From JANWHQ01 sp963775275 (GTDB lineage Bacteria; Pseudomonadota; Alphaproteobacteria; Caulobacterales; Caulobacteraceae), in contig CAVZII010000004.1 of the NCBI GenBank assembly GCA_963775275.1, positions 124,001 to 188,000 on the forward strand: DNA of 64,000 bases. Reading direction: 5' to 3'. Of the stretch, positions 20,729 to 30,349 are shown piece by piece; positions within the stretch are counted from its first letter, which is position 1; each line of letters starts with the position of its first letter. The notes under the pieces were generated by a model. The model was given only the letters and a program-made list of their open reading frames with translations. It ran no database searches and had not been told where the DNA came from. Both the position numbers and the translations under genes were made by a program.

Positions 20729-21622
20729 TTAGGCCCCTCTGTCGAGCTGGCGCGAAATGGCGTTCAGCAGCTCGGCGACGAACCCTTCCGCACGGTTCCC
20801 GTAGGACGAAATCCGGGTCTGGAAGAAGTTGTAGAAGATCACCGAGGGGATGGCGGCGAACAGGCCGATGCCGGTGGCCAGCAGCGCTTCGGCAATGCCG
20901 GGCGCCACGACCGCCAGGTTGGTCGTGTTCGTGTTCGCGATGCCGATGAACGAGTTCATGATCCCGTAGACGGTGCCGAACAGACCGATGAACGGCGCGT
21001 TCGAACCGACCGAGGCCAGATACTGCATGCCGCCCGACAGGCGGCGCGCGAGGCTCGACTGCACCGCGTTCACCGCCGCCTGCGCGCGCAGGATGGTGGA
21101 GTCGCGGTGGGGGCCGTTGACCTGCAGACCGGCTTGCCGGGAGAGCTCGACTTCCTGGGCGGCGGCGGCGGCCATATCCGCCATGGGGTTGCCCTGGAAA
21201 TCCTCCGACGAGGCGATCCGTCCCATGTCAGCGACGGAGCGGGCGGTCCGGAACGCTTCGAGGAAGCGGTCCGAAGCGCGGTTGAGCGAGCCGAACTCGA
21301 ACATCTTGGTGAAGAACAGCGTCCACGAAAGGAGCGACGCGATCGCCAGCGCGACCATCACCACCTTTGGGACCGGGGAGGCGTCCACGAACATCGACAC
21401 CAGGGTCAGCTTGCCGGCGCCCTTGATCTGGGCGGGGGCCTGGTCGCCGGTGTCGGCCGCAGCCGTCGCATCGGAAGCGGCTGGCGCCGCCGAGGCGGCC
21501 GCTGCGTCCGAGGCCGCAGGCGCAGCCGAGTCCGCCGTCTGGGCGAAGGCCGGCGCGCTCGCCATGAGCGCCAGCGCGCCGATCATGGCGATGAGGGGGG
21601 TCTTTCTGTGGATATCGAACAT
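20729..21622 (-). CDS. exbB: Biopolymer transport protein ExbB with N-terminal signal extension
   Basis: A 297-residue MotA/TolQ/ExbB proton-channel protein. Like other long ExbB proteins it begins with a cleavable signal (IAMIGALALMASAPAFAQ) and an Ala/Asp/Ser-rich periplasmic segment (residues about 28-70). Then come three transmembrane helices: VVMVALAIASLLSWTLFFTK, SVGSNAPFIGLFGTVYGIMN and LLATGIGLFAAIPSVIFYNF. It is the first gene of exbB-exbD-tonB. The 500 bases upstream (21623-22123) have no gene and hold the operon promoter region and a hairpin. Confidence 0.95.
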   Translation of the reverse strand: MFDIHRKTPLIAMIGALALMASAPAFAQTADSAAPAASDAAAASAAPAASDATAAADTGDQAPAQIKGAGKLTLVSMFVDASPVPKVVMVALAIASLLSWTLFFTKMFEFGSLNRASDRFLEAFRTARSVADMGRIASSEDFQGNPMADMAAAAAQEVELSRQAGLQVNGPHRDSTILRAQAAVNAVQSSLARRLSGGMQYLASVGSNAPFIGLFGTVYGIMNSFIGIANTNTTNLAVVAPGIAEALLATGIGLFAAIPSVIFYNFFQTRISSYGNRAEGFVAELLNAISRQLDRGA

Positions 21623-21756
21623 CTGTCGCCAGTTCCTGATTGGTGTAGCACGTTAGGGCCGAGCGGGTTCCGCCCGAGGGCGTCTTGCCCAGTTGCAATT
21701 TTGTCCGGCGCGTGACGGGTCACGCCCCGAACGGCTGTCGCTGCACCCGACCCGTC

Positions 21757-21789
21757 ATGCCTTTTCCGAGCGCCGCCCGGAAAAGGCAT
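21757..21789. repeat. Perfect 12-bp inverted repeat upstream of exbB
   Basis: The arms atgccttttccg (21757-21768) and cggaaaaggcat (21778-21789) match exactly around a 9-base loop. A smaller palindrome cgtgac-gg-gtcacg lies at 21711-21724. Both are in the 500-base gap upstream of exbB, so they may be an operator, or a terminator-like element facing either way. Nothing else in this gap looks like a gene, although 21925-22020 is noticeably AT-richer. Confidence 0.6.
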
Positions 21790-22123
21790 TTCGAAGGCGC
21801 GTCCGCGACTGCGCTCATCGAGACAAGCGAAGTCCTTTCCGCCGTTGAGACGTGCGGCAAGCGACGTTTGGCAACCCCTATCGGCATCGTCAAGAGCCTA
21901 TGGAGACGCGCGCGGCGTCCCCGTCAAATATCGAAGGCCACTTTGCTGCATTGCACAAATTGATCCGAAAGAAATGAGGAACCTTTTTCGCCCTCAACAC
22001 GAATTCTCTGCTGCAATGCACCACCGGGCCTGCTCGTCCGGCGGGCGAACAGCTGAAAGGGCGCCACGGGGGCGAGCGGCTGATCACGAGGAGGCCGGCG
22101 TCAGGCGCCCGCCGGCAGAGAAG

Positions 22124-22199
<76 letters not shown>

Positions 22200-22244
22200 C
22201 CAAAGCTGTCGATCCGCCATTCGGCCAAGTCGACGGGCCGCCGT

Positions 22245-22445
22245 CTATAGGCGCCCGTTCCCGGCCTGTCCAGGGAGCCGGTCCAGGGGCGGATCCGACG
22301 GGGCGGTGTCCTCGTCCTCGACGGCCGGGACGGCGTAGGCGCCGGAGAACCAGCGCTGCAGGTCCACGTCAGCGCAACGCTTGCTGCAGAAAGGCGTGTA
22401 AGGGCTCAGGGCCGGCCGCCGACAGATCGGACAGGGCTTGCTCAT
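22245..22445 (-). CDS. yacG: DNA gyrase inhibitor YacG, zinc-binding
   Basis: A 66-residue protein with the YacG zinc site: CPICRRP supplies two Cys and PFCSKRCADVDLQRWFSGAY supplies two more. In E. coli YacG binds GyrB and inhibits gyrase. Start MSKPCPIC overlaps the stop of the RNase gene (ATGA). The yacG / RNase E/G / maf grouping is common in alphaproteobacteria. Confidence 0.92.
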   Translation of the reverse strand: MSKPCPICRRPALSPYTPFCSKRCADVDLQRWFSGAYAVPAVEDEDTAPSDPPLDRLPGQAGNGRL

Positions 22446-23463
22446 CGCCGCCGTATATCGGTCCTGCCGCGCACGGCGCCAAGCCCGGCGGACGCCTGAA
22501 ACCGGGGTCCGAGCCCGCGCGCGAGCGGTTCGAGCTCGCCCGCCACGTCCGGCTCGCACAGTGCGACGAACTGGCCGCCCGGGTCCGCCGCCCCCTCTCG
22601 CTCCAGCGCCCGCACCAGCTTCTGCGCCTCGCTGCGCGCCGACATCCGCCCGTCCGGATCGGTCAGGACCTCGCGCAGCGGACGCTCGCGGTGGGGCCGC
22701 ACCATCTGCAGCAGGCCGAGCCGGCTCGGCGTCAGGGCAGCGGCGCCGGGCTGGTCGGGGGCGAGCGCCTCACGGGCGGCCTGGACGAGGGCCTCGCCCT
22801 CCTTCGGGAACCCGAGGAGGTCGATCACTGCGGCGCCGCCGAACGCTTTCAGCCGCAACAGCCGAGCCCCGTGACGAATGGCCGCAAGATTCGCCTTGAA
22901 TTTGCGCCGCGCCGATCCCGGCCCGGCCGCCGACCAGTCCACGTCGATCGCCGTCAGGGCGTGGGTCGGCTCGATCCAGAGCTCGAGCCCGTCGGGCAGA
23001 CCGTGACGGGCGGCCAGGACCTGAGCCTCGGCCTCGTCGGCGATCTCGCGGGCGGCGGGGCCGGTTTCGACCTCGGCCTCGGGCGCCGAGGCGGCGAGCC
23101 GCGCCTCCAAGGACGGGCCCGGCGCCAGCGCGCCAGGCGCCCCGGCCGACGGCCCGATCAGCCTGGCCGCCGCCGCCTTGCCGCGGCGGGCCTCGGCGGC
23201 GATCTCCACCTCGACCACGGCGCCCTTGGCGAGGCCCTCGCCCCGACGCGAGGCCAGGACGGCCTCCTCGCCATGGCCGAGGTCGAGATAGGCCAGCCCG
23301 GTCGCATCCAGGCGCTCGGCGAGGCGCGCCCTGTAGCGCGCGCCGAGCCGCGGCCCGCGGTCCACGCCGGTCCGCTCGATCATCAGCCGCTCGGGCCAGC
23401 CATCCAGGGTCACCACGGCGCGGACCTCGCCGGGACAGGCGTCCAGGTAGGCCCGCCGGAGAC

Positions 23464-23467
<4 letters not shown>
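22442..23467 (-). CDS. Short RNase E/G-family protein
   Basis: A 341-residue relative of ribonuclease E/G. The S1-like region contains GLAYLDLGHGEEAVLASRR. The catalytic core shows IEPTHALTAIDVDW, in the place of the family's first catalytic Asp segment, and LRLKAFGGAAVIDLLGFP for the second. It is shorter than canonical RNase G and lacks the CxxC zinc-link, so tetramerisation may differ. It overlaps maf upstream and yacG downstream by 4 bases each, and probably acts in RNA processing. Confidence 0.85.
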
Positions 23468-24051
<584 letters not shown>

Positions 24052-24098
24052 GGGAGGGGTCGGGGGCCCGTTCGCGTGGACGGCGGCCTACGGGCCGC

Positions 24099-24317
24099 TC
24101 ACTTGAAGCGGTAGGTGATGCGGCCCTTGGACAGGTCGTAGGGAGTCATCTCGACCAGGACCTTGTCGCCGGCCAGCACGCGGATGCGGTTCTTGCGCAT
24201 CTTGCCGGCGGTGTGGGCGATGATCTCGTGATCGTTCTCGAGCTTCACCCGGAACGTCGCATTGGGCAGCAGTTCGGTGACCGTGCCCGGTAACTCCAAG
24301 AGCTCTTCTTTCGCCAT
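24099..24317 (-). CDS. infA: Translation initiation factor IF-1
   Basis: A 72-residue OB-fold protein binding the ribosomal A site during initiation. LPNATFRVKLENDHEIIAHT, GKMRKNRIRVLAGDKVLVEM and TPYDLSKGRITYRFK match the family throughout its length. Confidence 0.98.
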   Translation of the reverse strand: MAKEELLELPGTVTELLPNATFRVKLENDHEIIAHTAGKMRKNRIRVLAGDKVLVEMTPYDLSKGRITYRFK

Positions 24318-24460
24318 GCAGCCTCTCTGGCGGGTTTGAAAAGACGCGGCCCGCGCCCCGACGATTCGGGACCGCGAGCCAATGGGTGCAACTTAACGCA
24401 TTCGGCGCCGGCCGGTCGATGGCGCAGGCGCGTCCGCCCCGCTGCGTGTCCGGCCGCCGC

Positions 24461-24937
24461 TCATCCGCGCCAATGCAGGGCGCACAGCAGGGTGAAGAGC
24501 CGCCGGGCGGTGGCCAGATCGAGCCCGACCTTGTCCTTCAGCCGTTCGCGCAGCAGCTCGGCGCCGTCGTTGTGCAGGCCCCGGCGGCCCATGTCGATGA
24601 CCTCGATCTGGGCCGGCGTCGCCTGTTTGGTCGCCTCGTAGTAGCTGCTGCAGACGGCGAGATAGTCGCGCACGATGCGCCGGAACGGCGACAGCGAGAG
24701 CAGGTGGCGCATCTGGTAGCCGTCGCCGGTGACGTCCAGCACCAGACGATCTTCCAGAAGACCGATCCGGAGACGATACGCGCCGCCCGGCCCGTCCTTG
24801 GGCTCGAAGAGGTTGGCCTTCAGAAGGTCGGAGATGGCGATCGTGCGCTCGTGCTCCTGCTCGGGGCTCGCGGGCGCGAGCGAGACCTCGTCGATCTCGA
24901 CGCCCGCGAGAAGGCCGCGTCGCGCCTCCTCAGCCAT
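24461..24937 (-). CDS. UPF0262 family protein
   Basis: A 158-residue protein conserved in alphaproteobacteria, of unknown function. The segments EHERTIAISDLLKANLFEP, FRRIVRDYLAVCSSYYEA and EVIDMGRRGLHNDGAELLRE are typical. I start at MAEEARRGLL, which overlaps the hisD 3' end by 8 bases. The close linkage to hisD is conserved in relatives, but no catalytic motif is apparent. Confidence 0.88.
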   Translation of the reverse strand: MAEEARRGLLAGVEIDEVSLAPASPEQEHERTIAISDLLKANLFEPKDGPGGAYRLRIGLLEDRLVLDVTGDGYQMRHLLSLSPFRRIVRDYLAVCSSYYEATKQATPAQIEVIDMGRRGLHNDGAELLRERLKDKVGLDLATARRLFTLLCALHWRG

Positions 24938-26213
24938 GCCCGAGCCGGATCGACGCCGAGCGCGCATGGGCGGGCAGGCCTTCGGCCTCGGCCAGGATCG
25001 CCGTGGGCGGGCCGAGCCGTGCGAATGCAGCCGGGCCGCAGGCGATCATCGAGGTGCGCTTGATGAAGTCGTAGACCGACAGGCCCGACGAGAACCTGGC
25101 CGCGCGGCTGGTGGGCAGCACGTGGTTGGAGCCGGCCAGGTAGTCGCCGAGCGCCTCGGGCGTGTACCGGCCGAGGAAGATCGCGCCGGCGTGGCGGATG
25201 CGCGCCGCCGTCGCTTCCGGCTCGTCCAGGGCCAGCTCCACGTGCTCGGGCGCGATCAGATCGACCACGGCGGGCGCGTGCTCCAGGGAGCAAAGCACCA
25301 TCGCGCCGTGCCGACGCCAGGAGGCCGAGGCGGTCTCGGAGGTGGCCAGGGTCTGCAGCTGGCGCTCGACCTCGCGCTCCACGGCCTCGGCCAGGGCCGC
25401 GTCGTCGGTGACCAGGATCGCCTGGGCGTCCGGATCGTGCTCGGCTTGGGACAAGAGGTCCGCGGCGATCCAGGCCGGATCGCTCCGCGCATCGGCGACG
25501 ACCACGATCTCGGAGGGGCCCGCCAGGGCGTCGATGCCCACCACGCCGTAGAGCCGCCGCTTGGCGGCGGTGACGTAGGCGTTGCCCGGCCCGACGATCT
25601 TGTCCACCGGCCGGATCGGTCCCGCGCCATAGGCGAGCGCCGCCACCGCCTGAGCGCCGCCGATGCGCCAGATCTCGGACACGCCCGCGATCTCGGCGGC
25701 CGCCAGCACCGCCGGCTCCAGCCGTCCCGGCGGCGTGACCATGGCGATGCGGCCGACCCCGGCGACGGCCGCGGGCACGACGTTCATCAGCACGCTCGAC
25801 GGATAGGCCGCCCGGCCGCCAGGCACATAGACGCCGACGGCGTCCAGCGGCGTCCAGCGCCAGCCGAGCTCGACCCCCGCCTCGTCCGTGAAGCGCTGGT
25901 CGGACGGCGTCTGCCGGCGGTGATAGGCGTCGATCCGGCGGGCGGCGAGACGCAGGGCGTCCTTGACCTCGGTCGGGCACCGGGCCGCGCCGTCGGCGAT
26001 CTCGGCGGCGGTCACCTCGATCGAGCGGGCGTCTAGGTCCGCTCCGTCGAAGCGCTTCGAGAAGCGCAGCACCGCCTCCAGCCCCTCGGCCCTGACCGCG
26101 GCGATGATCTCGGCGACCGCTGCATCCACGTCCGCGGGCGCGCCGCGGCGCTCGTCCAGGAACGCGCGGAAACTGGCGTCGAAGTCGCCGGCGGAGGCGT
26201 CGAAGCGTCGCAT
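24930..26213 (-). CDS. hisD: Histidinol dehydrogenase
   Basis: HisD performs the final two oxidations of histidine synthesis (L-histidinol to L-histidine) with zinc and NAD. It is 427 residues, normal for the family. Diagnostic segments are DAVGVYVPGGRAAYPSSVLM, VDKIVGPGNAYVTAAKR, DALAGPSEIVVVAD, LLSQAEHDPDAQAIL (zinc ligands) and APEHVELALDEPEA. No other his genes are in the window. Confidence 0.97.
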   Translation of the reverse strand: MRRFDASAGDFDASFRAFLDERRGAPADVDAAVAEIIAAVRAEGLEAVLRFSKRFDGADLDARSIEVTAAEIADGAARCPTEVKDALRLAARRIDAYHRRQTPSDQRFTDEAGVELGWRWTPLDAVGVYVPGGRAAYPSSVLMNVVPAAVAGVGRIAMVTPPGRLEPAVLAAAEIAGVSEIWRIGGAQAVAALAYGAGPIRPVDKIVGPGNAYVTAAKRRLYGVVGIDALAGPSEIVVVADARSDPAWIAADLLSQAEHDPDAQAILVTDDAALAEAVEREVERQLQTLATSETASASWRRHGAMVLCSLEHAPAVVDLIAPEHVELALDEPEATAARIRHAGAIFLGRYTPEALGDYLAGSNHVLPTSRAARFSSGLSVYDFIKRTSMIACGPAAFARLGPPTAILAEAEGLPAHARSASIRLGHG

Positions 26214-26284
26214 GGGCGCCTAAATCACCCTTCTGTCCGCAAACTCAAGAGCCAGGACTGGTTCCCGATCGGGCGGCGCCGGCT

Positions 26285-26746
26285 TCAGCCGAGCTCGTGG
26301 CTGGGCGAACGCGGCGTGCCCCAGGGCCTGGACAGGTCGGCCAGGATCGCGTCCAGGCACTCGACCTCCACCATCAGGTCCGCGTCGCCGGCGAAGCGCA
26401 GGTGCACCTCCCCGGAGGGCGGATCGCCCGGCGAGAACTCCACGGCCAGGAGCTCGACCACCGCATCCCTGGGCTCGCGCCGGACGCGGCGGGCCTTGAC
26501 GGCCAGCACCGAGCCCAGCTGCAGCGCCGCGCGCACGCGCTCGCCGCCGGGAGCGGAACCCGAACCGGAACCGGTCGTCTCCCAACGGAAGCGGTTGAGC
26601 GCGATGGTGAGCCGCCGCGCCGCGGGCTCGTAGACGATGTCGCCAACCTGCGCGACCGCGTCCTGCAGGGCCGCGGAGATCACCGCCAGGTCGTCAGCGT
26701 CCTCGGCGAGGAGGCGCAGGGGGTGGGCCGCGTCGGTGTCCGCCAT
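26285..26746 (-). CDS. DUF2948 family protein
   Basis: A 153-residue protein of unknown function. PLRLLAEDADDLAVISAALQ, followed by DIVYEPAARRLTIALNRFRW, is the DUF2948 hallmark. It sits 2 bases after murA and 71 bases before hisD, the arrangement kept in Caulobacter relatives. A Gly/Ser-rich insert (around residues 58-66) separates two conserved strands. Confidence 0.85.
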   Translation of the reverse strand: MADTDAAHPLRLLAEDADDLAVISAALQDAVAQVGDIVYEPAARRLTIALNRFRWETTGSGSGSAPGGERVRAALQLGSVLAVKARRVRREPRDAVVELLAVEFSPGDPPSGEVHLRFAGDADLMVEVECLDAILADLSRPWGTPRSPSHELG

Positions 26747-26748
26747 GG

Positions 26749-28044
26749 CTAGACCCCGCTCTCGCCGTCGGCGCCCCGGACGCGCCTGATCTGGGCGCCG
26801 CAGGCCGCGAGCTTCGCCTCCAGCCGCTCGAACCCGCGGTCCAGGTGGTACACTCGGTTGACCACCGTCTCGCCGCGCGCAGCCAGGCCCGCGATCACGA
26901 GGCTGACGGAGGCCCGAAGGTCGGTGGCCATGACCTGAGCGCCGTCCAGCGCCTCGACCCCGCGCATGCGCGCCTCCCCGCCCTGGACGGTGATGTCGGC
27001 GCCCAGGCGGTTGAGCTCGGGGACGTGCATGAAGCGGTTCTCGAAGATGGTTTCCCGGATCACGCTCTCTCCCTCGGCGGTCGTCATCAGGGCCATGAAC
27101 TGGGCCTGCAGGTCGGTGGCGAAGCCCGGGAACGGCGCGGTCTCGATGTCGACCGCCTTCAGCCGCGCGCCGTTGCGGCGCACGATCATCCCGTCGTTGG
27201 TCCGCTCGATCTCGACCCCGGCGTCCTCCATCTTGCCGAGCAGGGCCTCGACGAAGTCGTTGCGGGTGTTGGTCAGACGCACCTCGCCGCCGGCCATGGC
27301 TGCGGCCACCGCATAGGCGCCCGTCTCGATCCGGTCGGGGATCACAGCGTGGGTCGCGCCGTGCAGCGAGGCCACGCCCTCGATCGTGACGGTCGAGGTC
27401 CCCGCGCCCTTCACCTTGGCGCCCATGGCGTTCAGGCAATTGGCCAGATCCTCGATCTCCGGCTCGCGCGCGGCGTTCTCGATGACGGTGTCCCCGCGGG
27501 CCAGCACGGCGGCCAGGATGGCGTGCTCTGTCGCGCCGTGCGAGACGAACGGATAGGCGATGCGCGCGCCCTTCAGACCGCGCGGAGCCTGGGCGTAGAC
27601 GTAGCCCTCGTGCAGGTCGATCGTGGCGCCCAGCGCCTCCAGCATCTTCAGGTGCAGGTCCACCGGCCGCGCGCCGATGGCGCAGCCGCCCGGCAGCGAG
27701 ACCTTGGCGTGTCCCTCGCGGGCGACCAGCGGGCCCAGCACGTTGAACGAGGCGCGCATCTGGCGGACCAGGTCGTAGGGGGCGATGGCGCTCAGGATCT
27801 CGGGCGTGTGCAGCACGCTCTCGGGCCCGTCGGGGCCGTCGTCGCGCTCCTCGATGCGGGCGCCGAGCCGGGCCAGCAGCTGGCCCATCAGCCGGGTGTC
27901 GGCCAGGCGCGGCATGTTGGTGAGCCTGAGCGGCTCGCTCGTCAGGAGGCTCGCGGCCATCAGCTTGATGGCCGAGTTCTTGGCCCCGGAGATCGGGACG
28001 ACGCCGTTCAGTGTCGAGCCGCCGGTAATGACGATGCGGTCCAT
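26749..28044 (-). CDS. murA: UDP-N-acetylglucosamine 1-carboxyvinyltransferase
   Basis: MurA commits UDP-GlcNAc to peptidoglycan by transferring enolpyruvate from PEP; it is the fosfomycin target. The start MDRIVITGGSTLNGVVPISG gives 431 residues. ISGAKNSAIKLMAASLL and VRQMRASFNVLGPLVARE are typical, and the catalytic Cys lies in SLPGGCAIGARPVDLHL, so fosfomycin sensitivity is expected at the active site. FPGFATDLQAQFMALM and IFENRFMHVPELNRLGA are further signatures. Confidence 0.97.
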   Translation of the reverse strand: MDRIVITGGSTLNGVVPISGAKNSAIKLMAASLLTSEPLRLTNMPRLADTRLMGQLLARLGARIEERDDGPDGPESVLHTPEILSAIAPYDLVRQMRASFNVLGPLVAREGHAKVSLPGGCAIGARPVDLHLKMLEALGATIDLHEGYVYAQAPRGLKGARIAYPFVSHGATEHAILAAVLARGDTVIENAAREPEIEDLANCLNAMGAKVKGAGTSTVTIEGVASLHGATHAVIPDRIETGAYAVAAAMAGGEVRLTNTRNDFVEALLGKMEDAGVEIERTNDGMIVRRNGARLKAVDIETAPFPGFATDLQAQFMALMTTAEGESVIRETIFENRFMHVPELNRLGADITVQGGEARMRGVEALDGAQVMATDLRASVSLVIAGLAARGETVVNRVYHLDRGFERLEAKLAACGAQIRRVRGADGESGV

Positions 28045-28095
28045 TGCGCCCCCGAAAAAACCGCCCGGGCCATCCCCGGACCCGCACATGTGAGA

Positions 28096-28134
28096 CTTGC
28101 CCTTCCCCTCGCGCAAGAGGGGAGCCCGGGCAAG
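28096..28134. repeat. REP-like palindrome upstream of murA
   Basis: A two-tier inverted repeat: cttgccc (28096-28102) pairs with gggcaag (28128-28134), and tcccctc pairs with gagggga around gcgcaa. It sits between the small minus-strand gene and murA. The CCCCTC-GCGCAA-GAGGGG core is reminiscent of the palindrome embedded in the mutB coding region (50671-50688). Confidence 0.6.
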
Positions 28135-28142
28135 CCCGCCGG

Positions 28143-28301
28143 TCAGTCCGCCGCTGGGCCCGCCTTGCGCGGCGGCGCCCCGGCCTTGCGTCGGCGCAGG
28201 TTGTCGCGCAGCGCCTTCGCCAGCCGCGCCTCCCTCTGGGCGCGTTCGTCGTCCAGCCTGGCCGGCGGCGCTCCCGCTCCGCGTTCCTTCGCCTCGTCCA
28301 T
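28143..28301 (-). CDS. Small basic hypothetical protein
   Basis: A 52-residue highly charged protein starting MDEAKERGAGAPPARLDDER and ending Lys/Arg/Pro-rich (RRRKAGAPPRKAGPAAD). A middle helix DERAQREARLAKALRDNLRRR resembles short proteins found next to murA in Caulobacterales. It has no recognisable function or clear ribosome binding site. Confidence 0.5.
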   Translation of the reverse strand: MDEAKERGAGAPPARLDDERAQREARLAKALRDNLRRRKAGAPPRKAGPAAD

Positions 28302-28396
28302 GACGGGCGGGGTGCGGGCCCCGGCGGGGAAAATCAAGCGGATTTCGGCTTCACCCGGCGCGCCAGGGCCGCTATAGGCCCACTTCCTCCACTTTC

Positions 28397-28471
<75 letters not shown>

Positions 28472-28667
28472 CCACCCTTCCACGTCTTCGAAAAGCTCGG
28501 CGCCGTCGTGGCGCGGCTTGGCCGCGCTCGGTCGCGCAATCGATTGACAGGGCCCCGACGATCCCACCACCCTGCCCGCGATAGGGATGCCAAGAGGGCC
28601 GTGCGGAGGGTGGAGGCCGGGTGAACCGGCTCCGTGCGCGGCCGCATCGGCGGAAACGGGGGCGGGC

Positions 28668-30333
28668 ATGAGCCAGGACCAAGATCGCAACGCGACCTTC
28701 GACCGGCGCGCAGTGACAGGGGCGCTCGCGGCTGCGGCCGTCGCGCCGGCGGCGCTCGCGGGTCCGGCCTCGGCCGCGGGCCGCGCGCGCGAGGCGGTGG
28801 TGGAGACCACGGCGGGCAAGGTCAGGGGCGTCTTCGACGATGACGTCTACGGCTTCGCCGGCGTCCCCTACGGCGCGTCCACCGCCGGTCCGAACCGCTT
28901 CATGCCGCCCAGGAAGCCCCAGCCCTGGTCCGGCGTGCGCGAGGCGCCGGCCATGCGGGTGATCGCGCCGCAGACCAATCCCAAGGTCCCTCCGCCCCCG
29001 CCGGGCTCGCTCTTCTCGATCATCCGCGAGTCGAACGCCCAGGAGAGCGAGGACTGCCTGGTCCTCGACCTGTGGACCCCGGGCCTGGACGCCGGCAAGC
29101 GGCCGGTGATGGTCTGGCTGCACGGCGGCGGCTACGCCTCGGGCTCGGGATCGAACCCGACCTACTACGGCGGCAAGCTGGCCAAGGGCGGCGAGGTGGT
29201 GGTGGTCAACGTCACCCACCGCCTGAACGTGCTGGGCTACACCTATCTCGGCGAGATCCTGGGCCCCGAGTTCGCTACCTCCGGCAACGCCGGAATGCTG
29301 GACATCGCCGCGGCGCTGGAATGGGTGCGCGACAACATCGAGTCGGTTTGGCGGCGATCCCGGCCGCGTCATGATCTTCGGGGAGTCCGGCGGCGGCGGG
29401 AAGGTCGCCGCCATGCTGGCCATGCCCCGGGCCCACGGCCTCTTCCACCGGGCGACCATGGAGAGCGGCTCGGTCCGCAGCTTCAACGAAAAGCCCGAGG
29501 CGACGAAGGCGGCCGAAGCGCTCCTGGCGGAGCTCGGCCTCCCGCGCGCCCGCGCTGCGGAGCTGCAGACCATCCCCCTGGCCCGGCTGATGGACGCCTA
29601 TTTCGCGGCGAGCCCCAAGGTGGGCGGCGTCATGGGCGGCTTCGGGCCGGTCCGCGATGGCGTGAGCCTGCCGCGCCACGCCTTCGATCCGATCGCCAAT
29701 CCGCTGTCGGCCCAGGTGCCGCTGATGATCGGCACCAACCTGACGGAGGTGACCCTCTTCCAGCTCGGCGACGAGGCGGCGTTCAACCTGGATGAGGCGG
29801 CCCTCGAGGCGCGCATGGTCGCCGCCATCGGCCAGAAGGACGGCGAGGCGGCGGTCAGGCTCTACCGCGAGACCTACCCCTCGGCGACGGCGTCGGACCT
29901 CTACTTCCTGATGCTCACCGACCGGTCGGCCGGCTTCCGGCGAGGCGCGACCCAGATCGCCGAGCTGAAGGCGGCGCAGGGCCCTGCGCCGGCGTTCCTC
30001 TACCAGATGATGTGGAAGACCCCGGTCATGGACGGTCGCCTGCGCTCGCCGCACGGGCTGGAGGTCTCCCTCGTCTTCGCCAACCCCGATGCGCCCACCA
30101 CCGCGCCCATAACCGGCGGCGGGGCGCGGGCGCTGGCGATGTCCAAGGTGATGAGCGCCGCCTGGACCCGGTTCGCCCACACGGGCGATCCCTCCACGCC
30201 GGAGCTGGCCTGGCCGGCCTACGACCTGGACCGCCGCACGACGATGCTGTTCGACGAGACGAGCCGCGCCGCGCCGGACCCGTTCCGGGCGACCCGGATG
30301 TTCTGGGACGGCGTCGCCAACCCCTTCATGTAG
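28668..30333 (+). pseudogene. Type-B carboxylesterase with Tat-like signal, interrupted by a one-base frameshift
   Basis: Two adjoining frames together encode a carboxylesterase of about 554 residues. The N-terminus MSQDQDRNATFDRRAVTGAL has an Arg-Arg pair and Ala-rich helix like a Tat signal. VFDDDVYGFAGVPYGAST, SEDCLVLDLWTPG and the oxyanion segment WLHGGGYASGSG are family features. The nucleophile Ser is in IFGESGGGGKVAAML and a likely catalytic His in RLRSPHGLEVSLVF. The frame breaks near 29345, where gagtcggtttggc has one G more than gagtcgtttggc, which would read ESFGGDPGRVMIFGES. Either a real pseudogene or a sequence error; the rest is undamaged. Confidence 0.85.
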
Positions 30334-30349
30334 GGCTCGCCCTCGGGCG

